From Pantoea brenneri (GTDB lineage Bacteria > Pseudomonadota > Gammaproteobacteria > Enterobacterales > Enterobacteriaceae): DNA of 64,000 nt. The notes beneath the pieces were generated by a model, which saw nothing but the letters and a program-made list of their open reading frames with translations, was not told the origin of the DNA and searched no databases. Shown here in pieces: positions 20,480 to 30,946 of this stretch (its first letter is position 1; each line of letters opens with the position of its first letter). The stretch lies in NCBI GenBank assembly GCA_002095305.1, contig MIEI01000018.1:1-64000 (forward strand), in the 5' to 3' direction. The position numbers were made by a program, and so were the translations under genes.

Positions 20480-21229
20480 ATGCTGTTGCGGTTGAAACAG
20501 GTAGCCGTCTCCGGACGGCTGCTGCCGTTTAGCAGTGCGCTGGATGCCGGTCAGCTGCTGCATCTGGTCGGGCCGAACGGTGCCGGCAAAAGCACCTTAC
20601 TGAGCGTCATCGCCGGTCTGCAATCCGCTGACGGCAGCGTCGAGCTGGATCAGCGTCCGCTGGGTAACTGGCACGGCAGCGCGCTGGCGCAGGTGCGGGG
20701 CTGGTTGCCTCAGCAGCAGTTACCACTGAGCCAGATGCCGGTCTGGCACTATTTGCGCCTGCATCTGCAACCGGCTGATACCGGCGCGGATCGGCGCCTG
20801 ACTACGCTGCTGCAACGGCTGCAGCTGGATGACAAGTTAACCCGTTTGTTGACCCAGCTCTCTGGCGGTGAGTGGCAACGCGTCCGGCTGGCTGCGGTCT
20901 GTGCCCAGATCGATCCGCAGATTAATCCGCGTGGCCGGTTACTGATCCTCGACGAGCCGCTAACCGCGCTGGATCTGGCCCAGCAGAAAGCGGTGGATGA
21001 TTTAATTGCTGAGCTGTGCGCGGCGGGTATCAGCGTCATCGCCAGCAGCCATGACCTCAATCACAGCCTGCAACAGGCTGATTGCGTCTGGCTGATGCAT
21101 CAGGGCCAGGTTGTGGCGCAGGGAACGCCTGCGATGGTACTGACGCCGTCGCAACTGACGCCGCTGTATCAGATTGCGTTTCGCCAGCTGGAAATAGAAG
21201 GGCGCACGCTGCTGACAGTGCTGCCCTGA
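20480..21229 (+). CDS. btuD: vitamin B12 ABC transporter ATP-binding protein BtuD
   Basis: A 249-residue ABC ATPase, the energy-coupling subunit of the BtuCDF cobalamin importer. Walker A is VGPNGAGKST, the Q-loop Gln is in WLPQQQL, the signature is LSGGEWQRV, Walker B is LLILDEPLTALDL and the switch His is in ASSHDLNH. The start directly follows the btuE stop codon, so translation is probably coupled. Full length for BtuD. Confidence 0.96.
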   Translation: MLLRLKQVAVSGRLLPFSSALDAGQLLHLVGPNGAGKSTLLSVIAGLQSADGSVELDQRPLGNWHGSALAQVRGWLPQQQLPLSQMPVWHYLRLHLQPADTGADRRLTTLLQRLQLDDKLTRLLTQLSGGEWQRVRLAAVCAQIDPQINPRGRLLILDEPLTALDLAQQKAVDDLIAELCAAGISVIASSHDLNHSLQQADCVWLMHQGQVVAQGTPAMVLTPSQLTPLYQIAFRQLEIEGRTLLTVLP

Positions 21230-21297
21230 CACTTGCCACCCGGCGCGCTTTCCCGCTACATTAAGCCGGTCGTAACTTCTGATAAGGACATTTGGCG

Positions 21298-21756
21298 ATG
21301 CGCCTGGCTTTGCTGCTTTGGGTTCTGCTACTGACGGGCTGCAGTCATCACGCGCCGCCCATTAACGGCCGTCTTTCCGATTCGATCACCGTGATTGCCC
21401 AGTTGAACGATCAGCTTGGCAACTGGCGTGGTACGCCTTATCGCTATGGTGGCATGAGCCGCAACGGCGTCGATTGCTCCGGCTTTGTTTATCTCACCTT
21501 CCGTGACAAATTCGCCCTGCAATTACCGCGCACCACTGCGGCGCAGAGCGATATTGGTACGCGGATCAGTAAGGACGATCTGCTGCCGGGTGATTTGGTA
21601 TTTTTTAAAACCGGCCGCGGAGAAAATGGCTTACACGTCGGGATTTATGACACCGATAACGCCTTTATCCATGCCTCGACCAGCCAGGGCGTGATCCGGT
21701 CATCGCTGGATAATGTCTACTGGCGTAAAGTGTTCTGGCAGGCGCGGCGCATTTAA
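21298..21756 (+). CDS. nlpC: NlpC/P60-family lipoprotein NlpC
   Basis: A 152-residue outer-membrane-type lipoprotein with lipobox LLLTGC (Cys about residue 15) and an NlpC/P60 cysteine peptidase domain. The catalytic Cys is in GVDCSGFVYL, the His in GLHVGIYD and the third polar residue in AFIHAST. Family members cleave peptidoglycan stem peptides between D-Glu and the diamino acid. The start at ATG 21298 has AAGGA upstream. It follows btuD, as in E. coli. A second NlpC/P60 gene, mepH, is at 51.7 kb. Confidence 0.93.
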   Translation: MRLALLLWVLLLTGCSHHAPPINGRLSDSITVIAQLNDQLGNWRGTPYRYGGMSRNGVDCSGFVYLTFRDKFALQLPRTTAAQSDIGTRISKDDLLPGDLVFFKTGRGENGLHVGIYDTDNAFIHASTSQGVIRSSLDNVYWRKVFWQARRI

Positions 21757-22051
21757 CCGTGCGCCCATCCCGCCGACTTAAGTCCAATTTAAATCAGACC
21801 TTAACCCGCCAGTGAAAGTTTTATTTTAAATGACATTTATCCCGGCGGGATTTTATTAATCATAATGTCTTCCGGTTTAATTCCACTAATAACCGGGGTT
21901 TTATTAGTCCTATTTGGCTTAAGCGAGATTGTCAGACGGCAAACGGCGATGGAAGGCTAATTAAGTCCATCTCTTCAATGATTTGGTCCTATTGCCTGCC
22001 TGTATCCATTCATATAGGATATAACCATCGCCGCATATTCTGGCAGTAGAA
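21757..22051. other. AT-rich spacer before ydiV/rflP
   Basis: About 295 bp, clearly more AT-rich than the surroundings. It contains a possible hairpin CCGGTT/AACCGG with a 13-base loop near 21870-21895 and a GACATT/AATGTC inverted repeat near 21831-21868. No gene or named operator is visible. Confidence 0.4.
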
Positions 22052-22798
22052 ATGAAAATTCACTTATCGGCCGACTATCAGTCGGAAATTTGGTTCTACC
22101 CTGCCTGTGATGTTGACGGGCGGCTGACCGCTGTCGAGCTGGTAACCCAGTTTGTGCATGAAAGTGCACCTATCACCCTGCCGCAGGACCTGCTGCTGCC
22201 GCAGCTGGACGAATCGCAGCAGCTGCGCCTGTTACAGAGTCAGATTGGATTACTGGAGCAGTATCGCGCGCTGTTTGAAACCCACACGGTTTCGGCATTA
22301 ATTCGAATTGATGAGGGAATGGCGCACACCCTGCTGGAAAGTGAATTGCTGATGCGGAAAATAAAGCAGCTTCCTTATGTGCGGCTGGATATCACTGAAA
22401 CGTTTCCGCACCTCAGGCAGGGCAGAAATAATCCGTTGCTACAGAGCCTGCGGGCTGAATTTAATTTATCGCTTTCGCATTTTGGTGCCGGAAAATCACC
22501 GGCCAATGCAGTCTACGATAATTTATTTAACTGTATCAGTCTCGATAAAGGATTTATTCACTCGCTGGCCAAACGCGCCTCTTTCGTGCCGTTTATACAA
22601 AGCATTATCGATAACTTCCGATCCCATTGCGATCAGATCATTATTTGTGGCATTGACGATGAGGCGCTGCTGGACAAAGCCCTTCAGCTGAGCGGTGCGC
22701 ATTTGCAGGGCGCGTTGTTCCCGGTGGTGAAATCAGATGCGCTATGCTCACTAATCAGTGCCGACAACCGCGTGCCATCCTCCCTGCATCCGTGCTGA
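22052..22798 (+). CDS. rflP: degenerate EAL-domain regulator RflP (YdiV)-like
   Basis: A 248-residue EAL-fold protein. Where an active phosphodiesterase has EAL, this one has [12 protein letters not shown], as in E. coli YdiV/RflP. The segment [23 protein letters not shown] replaces the usual DDFGTG-type catalytic elements, so it should neither bind nor cleave cyclic di-GMP. E. coli/Salmonella RflP binds FlhD and delivers FlhD4C2 to ClpXP, lowering flagellar expression. Synteny between nlpC and selO supports orthology. Sequence similarity to E. coli YdiV is moderate, so the FlhDC role here is inference. The upstream region is AT-rich. Confidence 0.8.
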   Translation: MKIHLSADYQSEIWFYPACDVDGRLTAVELVTQFVHESAPITLPQDLLLPQLDESQQLRLLQSQIGLLEQYRALFETHTVSALIRIDEGMAHTLLESELLMRKIKQLPYVRLDITETFPHLRQGRNNPLLQSLRAEFNLSLSHFGAGKSPANAVYDNLFNCISLDKGFIHSLAKRASFVPFIQSIIDNFRSHCDQIIICGIDDEALLDKALQLSGAHLQGALFPVVKSDALCSLISADNRVPSSLHPC

Positions 22799-22883
22799 TG
22801 CGACCTGTTTAATCCCCGATATCAGCGTTACACTGAAGGTTTTAGCTGAACGACGTATCGCTGAGCGTCGCATGGGAGAAACA

Positions 22884-24335
22884 ATGTCCACTGGCAAGCT
22901 TACCTTTGACAACACCTGGTTTCGCGAACTGACAGGGTGTTACACCGCGCTTACCCCCACGCCGCTGACAGGCGGACGCCTGCTCTATCATAACGCACCG
23001 CTGGCCGCCTCAATGGGGCTGGATGAGGCGCTGTTTACCGGTGACGGTCATGATGTCTGGCACGGCGCGGCCTTACTGCCCGGCATGCAGCCGCTGGCGC
23101 AGGTTTACAGCGGCCACCAGTTTGGCGTCTGGGCCGGGCAACTGGGCGACGGGCGCGGTATTCTGCTGGGCGAACAGCGGCTGGAAGATGGCAGCAAGCT
23201 TGACTGGCATCTGAAAGGCGCGGGTCTGACGCCCTATTCACGGATGGGGGACGGCCGTGCAGTGATCCGTTCCAGCGTGCGCGAATTTCTGGCCTCAGAG
23301 GCGCTGCATCATCTGGGTATCCCGACCACCCGGGCGCTGACGTTATCGATTGGCGATGAACCGGTCTATCGTGAAACGCCGGAACGCGGCGCCATGCTGA
23401 TGCGGATCTCGCCGAGCCATCTGCGCTTTGGCCACTTCGAACATTTCTTCTACAGCCAGCAGCAGGATAAGGTGCAGCAACTGGCCGATTATGCGATCCG
23501 CCACCACTGGCCGCACCTGACAGAGGATGCTGAACGCTATCAACTGTGGTTTACCGATGTGGTCCTGCGCACGGCACGCCTGATCGCGCTGTGGCAAAGC
23601 GTCGGTTTCGCCCATGGCGTGATGAATACCGACAACATGTCGATTCTGGGCCTGACCATCGATTATGGCCCGTTCGGCTTCCTTGATGACTACCAGCCCG
23701 ATTACATCTGTAACCACAGCGATTATCAGGGGCGCTACAGCTTCGAAAATCAGCCGATGATCGGCTTATGGAACCTCAACCGGCTGGCACATGCGCTGTC
23801 CGGGCTAATGACTACAGAGCAGCTGAAGCAGGCGCTGAGCGTTTACGAGCCGGAACTGATGCGGGTCTGGGGCGAACGGATGCGGGCTAAGCTCGGCTTG
23901 CTGACGGCGGAGAGCGGCGACAACGAAATTCTGACCGAACTGCTGGCGCTGATGACCAAAGAGCACAGCGACTATACGCTGACCTTCCGCTTGTTAAGTG
24001 AGACGCAGCAGGCTGAATCCCGTTCACCGCTGCGCGATGAGTTTATCGATCGTGAAGCCTTTGATGGTTGGTATCAGCGCTATCGTGCGCGGTTATTGCA
24101 GGAAGAGGTGCCCGATGCCAGCCGACAGGCAGTGATGAAATCGGCGAATCCGGCAGTGGTGTTACGTAACTATCTGGCACAGCAGGCGATTGATGAGGCA
24201 GAGCGGGGAGAGCAGGGCGCGCTGGCGCGATTGCACCAGGCGCTGCAGCAACCTTTCAGCGATCAGACGGCCGCTGAATATCGTCAACGGCCGCCAGACT
24301 GGGGTAAAACCTTAGAGGTGAGCTGTTCCAGCTAA
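22884..24335 (+). CDS. selO: protein adenylyltransferase SelO (YdiU)
   Basis: A 483-residue SelO-family pseudokinase, which transfers AMP from ATP to Ser/Thr/Tyr of target proteins. Recognisable blocks are [65 protein letters not shown] and [12 protein letters not shown] (ATP and metal site). The C-terminus ends VSCSS, with Cys at the position of selenocysteine in vertebrate SelO. The start ATG 22884 has GGGAGAAAC before it; the frame is open further upstream into ydiV but without homology. The stop lies one base from the convergent aroH stop. Confidence 0.95.
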   Translation: MSTGKLTFDNTWFRELTGCYTALTPTPLTGGRLLYHNAPLAASMGLDEALFTGDGHDVWHGAALLPGMQPLAQVYSGHQFGVWAGQLGDGRGILLGEQRLEDGSKLDWHLKGAGLTPYSRMGDGRAVIRSSVREFLASEALHHLGIPTTRALTLSIGDEPVYRETPERGAMLMRISPSHLRFGHFEHFFYSQQQDKVQQLADYAIRHHWPHLTEDAERYQLWFTDVVLRTARLIALWQSVGFAHGVMNTDNMSILGLTIDYGPFGFLDDYQPDYICNHSDYQGRYSFENQPMIGLWNLNRLAHALSGLMTTEQLKQALSVYEPELMRVWGERMRAKLGLLTAESGDNEILTELLALMTKEHSDYTLTFRLLSETQQAESRSPLRDEFIDREAFDGWYQRYRARLLQEEVPDASRQAVMKSANPAVVLRNYLAQQAIDEAERGEQGALARLHQALQQPFSDQTAAEYRQRPPDWGKTLEVSCSS

Positions 24336-24336
24336 C

Positions 24337-25383
24337 TCAGAAACGGCAGGAGACTGCCTCGGCGAGCAGGGCAAGCACGGCTTCACTGTCCTGCCAGCCG
24401 AGGCAGGGATCGGTAATCGACTGGCCATAAACCAGCGGTTCACCGCCGACCACCTTCTGATTACCCTCTGCAAGGAAGCTCTCAATCATCACGCCGGCGA
24501 CCGCACGCGATCCGGCTACGATCTGCTGCGCCACATCGGCCGCCACATCAAGCTGACGGCGATGCTGCTTCAGGCAGTTGCCGTGACTGAAGTCGATCAC
24601 CAGCTGTTGCGGTAAGTTAAATTCTGTCAGGCTGGCCGCCGCGTCTGCCACATCGCTGGCGTGATAGTTAGGCTGCTTGCCACCGCGCAGGATCACATGG
24701 CCATGCGGGTTGCCGCTGGTCTGATAGATGGTCATCTGACCGAGCTTATCCGGTGACAGGAACATATGGCTGGCGCGGGCGGCACGAATCGCATCTACCG
24801 CAATGCGGACATTGCCGTCGGTACCATTTTTAAAGCCGACCGGACAGGAGAGTGCAGAAGCCATTTCACGGTGGATCTGGCTTTCGGTGGTACGAGCACC
24901 AATTGCGCCCCAGCTGATCAGATCGGCAATAAACTGTCCGATCACCATATCGAGAAACTCTGTCGCGGTCGGTAAGCCAAGGGCGTTGATATCAATCAGC
25001 AACTGGCGAGCAATGCCAATCCCGCGGTTCACGTCATAGCTGCCATCCAGATCGGGATCGGAGATCAGCCCTTTCCAGCCCACAACGGTACGCGGCTTCT
25101 CGAAGTAGGCGCGCATCACGATCTCCAGTCGATCCTGATAACGGACGCGCAGGGCATTCAGGCGTTCGGCATACTCCAGCGCCGCTTTTGGGTCGTGCAG
25201 TGAGCAGGGGCCGATAATCACCAGCAGACGTGGATCTTCACCGGTCAGGATACGGGCAATACGCTGGCGGGCCGCCGTGACGTTATCAGCAATGGCGTCT
25301 GAGACAGGATGTCCGGCCGCAAGGCTGGCAGGCGTAATCAGGCTGCCAATGCGCGCGGTACGCAATTCGTCGGTTTTGTTCAT
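24337..25383 (-). CDS. aroH: 3-deoxy-7-phosphoheptulonate synthase, Trp-sensitive type
   Basis: A 348-residue class I DAHP synthase, which condenses PEP and erythrose-4-phosphate at the entry to the shikimate pathway. Active-site blocks are LVIIGPCSLHD, RAYFEKPRTVVGWKGLISDP, GARTTESQIHRE, GFKNGTDGN and DFSHGNC. The start MNKTDELRTARI and the length match AroH, the Trp-inhibited isozyme, and the position beside ppsR is that of aroH in E. coli. I looked for the TrpR operator found at E. coli aroH and do not see a convincing one in the upstream 130 bp. Confidence 0.93.
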   Translation of the reverse strand: MNKTDELRTARIGSLITPASLAAGHPVSDAIADNVTAARQRIARILTGEDPRLLVIIGPCSLHDPKAALEYAERLNALRVRYQDRLEIVMRAYFEKPRTVVGWKGLISDPDLDGSYDVNRGIGIARQLLIDINALGLPTATEFLDMVIGQFIADLISWGAIGARTTESQIHREMASALSCPVGFKNGTDGNVRIAVDAIRAARASHMFLSPDKLGQMTIYQTSGNPHGHVILRGGKQPNYHASDVADAAASLTEFNLPQQLVIDFSHGNCLKQHRRQLDVAADVAQQIVAGSRAVAGVMIESFLAEGNQKVVGGEPLVYGQSITDPCLGWQDSEAVLALLAEAVSCRF

Positions 25384-25535
25384 GATTTTCTCGGAAACTA
25401 TTCTTCGCAACGGTGAAATACCGGGAAGTGATGGTGGTCACAATAAACCATTAGCCTGCGAATTCAACCCGGGAATTAATAATGAAATCAAAACCGACGG
25501 CAGCGACGCTTTACATCGCGGCCGCGGGGAGACGC

Positions 25536-26363
25536 TTAGTACATGCGGCGGGTCAGGCCCATGATGTCGAGAATTTTGGTGGCGATCTCCTCCACCGAGT
25601 AGTTGGTGCTGTTGAGATAGCGGATCTGATGGGTCCGGAACAGCGCTTCCACTTCTCCCACTTCCAGCCGGCACTGGCGCATTGAGGCGTAACGGGTATT
25701 TTCCGCCCGCTCCTGGCGAATGGCGGCCAGCCGTTCCGGATCGATAGTCAGCCCGAACAGTTTATGCTGATGCGCGCGCAGCGCCGGCGGCAGTTTGAGG
25801 TTATCCATATCATCCGCGATAAAAGGGTAGTTGGCGGCACGGATACCAAACTGCATCGCCAGATAGAGGCTGGTGGGGGTTTTGCCACAGCGCGACACGC
25901 CCAGCAGAATGACCTGAGCGTCTTCCAGACCGCGCAGCGAAATGCCGTCATCATGCGCCAGGGTGTAATCAATCGCGGCGATACGCGCATCATATTTGCC
26001 GAGGTTGCTGGCATCCAGCCCGTGGGTGCGGTGAGCTACCGGTGCTGGCGATAATCCCAGCTCCTGCTGCAACGGGGCCACCAGCGCCTGAACGATGTCC
26101 TGACAAAAGCCTTCGCTCTGAACAATGATGTCGCGCACTTCCGGCGTAACAATAGAAAAGAACACCAGCGGCCGCACACCGCTCTGCTGATAAAGGGCAT
26201 TGATCTGCGCTTTGACCGCCTGCGCCCGCTGAACATTTTCAACAAACGGCAGCGTCAGGCTGGTGATATTGACCGGAAACTGTGACAGCACCGCATGGCC
26301 CAGCACTTCGGCGGTGATGGCAGTACCATCGGAAATATAGAAAACGCTTCTGTCAGTCGTCAT
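25536..26363 (-). CDS. ppsR: PEP synthase regulatory kinase/phosphorylase PpsR
   Basis: A 275-residue DUF299 protein that inactivates PEP synthase by ADP-dependent phosphorylation of the active-site Thr and reactivates it by phosphorolysis. The P-loop [15 protein letters not shown] and the [13 protein letters not shown] block are characteristic. It is divergent from its target gene ppsA, with about 440 bp between them, as in E. coli. The start [15 protein letters not shown] matches the family. Confidence 0.96.
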   Translation of the reverse strand: MTTDRSVFYISDGTAITAEVLGHAVLSQFPVNITSLTLPFVENVQRAQAVKAQINALYQQSGVRPLVFFSIVTPEVRDIIVQSEGFCQDIVQALVAPLQQELGLSPAPVAHRTHGLDASNLGKYDARIAAIDYTLAHDDGISLRGLEDAQVILLGVSRCGKTPTSLYLAMQFGIRAANYPFIADDMDNLKLPPALRAHQHKLFGLTIDPERLAAIRQERAENTRYASMRQCRLEVGEVEALFRTHQIRYLNSTNYSVEEIATKILDIMGLTRRMY

Positions 26364-26489
26364 GACGGGTCAGCCTCTGCAAAGAATGAGCGGTCAGAAA
26401 GCGCCGCGAGATAAAATAAATAATCCATATTTCCCTGTTATGAATCTTTTAGTTGCATTATTAACGCCCTGTTTTAGCACATCAGTAAA

Positions 26490-26508
26490 AATGAAAGCGT
26501 GTTTCATT
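26490..26508. promoter_or_regulatory. KdgR-like palindrome upstream of ppsA
   Basis: AATGAAAGCGTGTTTCATT matches the KdgR palindrome AATGAAAC-N3-GTTTCATT at 15 of 16 arm positions. It is 295 bp before ppsA and 127 bp before ppsR. Confidence 0.6.
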
Positions 26509-26699
26509 CCGCATAATTTGGCGGTCACTCTTTCGGGGACCGTAAATAGTCACCCTGCTTGTTGCGCAACAAAAAACAATTATTAAGTGACTGAAAAGCT
26601 GTCATTTACTGTTGCATCAGACAGTTAGCGAAAAATAAACCGCTTGCGCAACGGGTTATTCTGGCGTGCACAATTCCGAATCTGTTGCCAATATTCTGC

Positions 26700-26714
26700 T
26701 TTAACGATTCAACA
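26700..26714. promoter_or_regulatory. Cra (FruR)-like site upstream of ppsA
   Basis: The minus strand reads TGTTGAATCGTTAAA, close to the Cra consensus TGAAWCGNTTNA. Cra activates ppsA in E. coli. Confidence 0.6.
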
Positions 26715-26802
26715 GATCGTCATTGCCAGGGGCTTATGCCAGGCTGAACGGGTTGATTGCAGAATATTCCATGTGCCCATTCATTGATAAAGGATAAGCT
26801 CA

Positions 26803-29187
<2,385 letters not shown>

Positions 29188-29208
29188 CGGCAACCCTGAT
29201 TCACCCGT

Positions 29209-29234
29209 AAAGGCCAGCTCTGCTGGCCTTTTCT
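29209..29234 (+). terminator. terminator of ppsA
   Basis: Nine-base-pair stem (29210-29218 with 29222-29230) followed by TTTTC. Confidence 0.8.
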
Positions 29235-29258
29235 ATTTATGGCTGGCCAGTGACAGGC

Positions 29259-29366
29259 AAAAAAAAAGCCCATCACAGGGGATGGGCAAAGACTACACAC
29301 AGCAATTCTTTACTTTACTCAGGGGAAAAAGGTTGTTTAGAAATCAGTGAGTTGATTTCGAACATA
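29259..29366 (-). ncRNA. rprA: small regulatory RNA RprA
   Basis: On the minus strand the segment ending at 29259 carries GAATTGCTGTGTGTAGTCTT and the terminator GCCCATC/GATGGGC plus nine T residues, the 3' half of E. coli RprA as I recall it. The CCCCTGAGT core and a 5' hairpin GAAATCA/TGATTTC are also present. RprA is an Hfq-dependent sRNA that activates rpoS translation and is induced by the Rcs phosphorelay. It lies next to ydiK, as in E. coli. The 5' end (about 29366) is inferred by alignment from memory. An RcsB-like box lies upstream. Confidence 0.9.
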
Positions 29367-29401
29367 GGAAACATGTTATTCACCAGACCGGCTGACGTCT
29401 T

Positions 29402-29415
29402 TAAGAATCCTCTTA
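29402..29415 (-). promoter_or_regulatory. RcsB-like box of rprA
   Basis: TAAGAGGATTCTTA on the minus strand is a near-palindrome close to the RcsB consensus TAAGAATATTCCTA. It is 36-49 bp before the inferred rprA start, as expected for an RcsB-activated promoter. Confidence 0.65.
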
Positions 29416-29491
29416 TTAGTTTAAAGCCGATAATCTTTTGTCACCTTTTATGCTGCATTTCCCTTAAGAAACAGTGCAGAAAGTAATCTTT

Positions 29492-29522
29492 TTTAGCCCT
29501 GAATGGTCGATTCAGGGCTAAA
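29492..29522. repeat. 13-bp-stem inverted repeat between rprA and ydiK
   Basis: Perfect stem TTTAGCCCTGAAT/ATTCAGGGCTAAA (29492-29504 with 29510-29522, loop GGTCG). It is not placed as the ydiK terminator, which is a separate hairpin nearer the gene. Function unknown. Confidence 0.6.
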
Positions 29523-29576
29523 GATGGCTTTTTTCTTAAAAACCGCTAATGAAAAATAAACTTTACGTGACGCAAA

Positions 29577-29610
29577 ATAATTGGGGCGGTCAATCATCAT
29601 TAACCGCCCT
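29577..29610 (-). terminator. probable terminator of ydiK
   Basis: Stem GGGCGGT/ACCGCCC (29584-29590 with 29603-29609), followed on the minus strand by CAATTATTTT, 20 bases after the ydiK stop. Confidence 0.6.
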
Positions 29611-29629
29611 AACCATTGCTGAAGCAGAT

Positions 29630-30742
29630 TTAATGCGGGGTTTCGTCGTGATCGGTGAGGGCTTCGGCCACGGCCAGCGGGTCATCGTCTGGCGCGGGCG
29701 CTTCATGCACCCAGACCGACACCAGGCGATAAGAGACTGCCAGCACCACCGGACCGATAAATAAGCCAATCATACCGAAGGCGAACAGGCCGCCGATCAC
29801 CCCGGAAAGGATCAATATCATCGGCAGGTCAGCGCCCATCCGAATCAGCACCGGGCGCAGCACGTTATCCAGCGTACCGACCACGCAACTCCAGACCAGC
29901 AGTACGGTGCCCCAGGTGGTATCCCCACTCCAGTAGAGATAGATAATGGCCGGCACCAGCACCAGCAGCGGACCAATCTGCACCAGGCAGCAGAGGATCA
30001 TCAGCACCGTGAGCAGCGTGGCGTAAGGAATGCCGGAGACCGCAAGGCCAATCCCGCCCAGCACGCCCTGCACCAGCGCCGTCACGACCACGCCCAGCGC
30101 CACGGCACGGATTGACTGCGCCGCCAGCAACACTGCTGCATCGCCCCGGCGACCCGCCATACGGAAAGCGAAATGGCGAATACCCTGCGCCGCCTGTTCA
30201 CCACGCCAGTAGAGCAGCACGCTGAACAACAGCATGACCGCCAGATGGATCATAAAGCGGCCAAAATGGCCGGCCTGCGCCACAAAGAAGCCGGTGGTGC
30301 GGCCAATATAGGGTTGCACTTTGGCCATGATGCCGGAGCCACCGCCTTCCACCAGCGTGTGATAACTGGCGTAAAGCTTTTCGCCCACCATCGGCATATC
30401 GTTGAGCCACAGCAGTTGTGGCATCAGATGGCCTTGCGTCACCCAGGCGACCACTGGTGCGCTGTTATCGATCAGGCTGCTGACCAGCAGAGCGATAGGA
30501 ATAATAAACAGCAGCAGCAACAGCAAGGTCATGGCAATCACCGCCAGTGAACGGCGTCCCCATAACAGCCGCTGCAGCCGGAGCATCAACGGCCAGGTGG
30601 CGATCACCACCATGCTGGCCCAGGCAAAACCCAGAATAAAGGGCTGCACCACCCACAAACAGGCGATGATCAGTAACAAAATGAACATCAGGGTAAAAAG
30701 TATCTGTGGTAAATCCATGTCCCGATACAGGCTTTTCATCAT
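29630..30742 (-). CDS. ydiK: AI-2E-family transporter YdiK
   Basis: A 370-residue polytopic inner-membrane protein of the AI-2 exporter (PerM/TqsA) superfamily, the length of E. coli YdiK. The conserved region IRAVALGVVVTALVQGVLGGIGLAVSG and the stretch DNVLRPVLIRMGADLPMILILSGVIGGLFAFG are typical. The transported substrate is unknown. Several in-frame ATG codons exist near the start (30742, 30739, 30718); I keep the first, which has GAGG about ten bases upstream. It is divergent from ydiJ. Confidence 0.92.
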   Translation of the reverse strand: MMKSLYRDMDLPQILFTLMFILLLIIACLWVVQPFILGFAWASMVVIATWPLMLRLQRLLWGRRSLAVIAMTLLLLLLFIIPIALLVSSLIDNSAPVVAWVTQGHLMPQLLWLNDMPMVGEKLYASYHTLVEGGGSGIMAKVQPYIGRTTGFFVAQAGHFGRFMIHLAVMLLFSVLLYWRGEQAAQGIRHFAFRMAGRRGDAAVLLAAQSIRAVALGVVVTALVQGVLGGIGLAVSGIPYATLLTVLMILCCLVQIGPLLVLVPAIIYLYWSGDTTWGTVLLVWSCVVGTLDNVLRPVLIRMGADLPMILILSGVIGGLFAFGMIGLFIGPVVLAVSYRLVSVWVHEAPAPDDDPLAVAEALTDHDETPH

Positions 30743-30911
30743 CGACTCATAACCTCGTCTAAATCCTTCATTGCCGGGCTCTCGGTGCCCGTTTTTATCA
30801 TGATCTATTTAGTGCGGATTAAACAGAGCAGCAGGGAAAGGTTTTTCCCTTTCCTGAAAAAACGGCGGTCAGCCAAAAAATGTGATAAAACGAGGGACCG
30901 CAAACGCGCAA

Positions 30912-30927
30912 ACGCAAACGTTTACAA
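30912..30927 (+). promoter_or_regulatory. PurR box upstream of ydiJ
   Basis: ACGCAAACGTTTACAA matches the PurR consensus ANGCAANCGNTTNCNT at every fixed position but the last. It ends 19 bp before the ydiJ ATG, a place where a bound repressor would block transcription. Confidence 0.7.
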
Positions 30928-30946
30928 CATCTTCGGTTAGACAATA

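Larger units (their letters stand above)
26364..26802. other. ppsR-ppsA divergent regulatory region
   Basis: A 439-bp, AT-rich spacer with no gene. It contains a near-perfect KdgR-like palindrome (26490-26508) and a Cra-like site (26700-26714), described separately. The ppsA ribosome site is AAGGATAAG. Confidence 0.7.

Noticed and set aside
25384..25535. TrpR operator before aroH
   Set aside because: Expected from E. coli but no CTAG-type palindrome is seen in the spacer.
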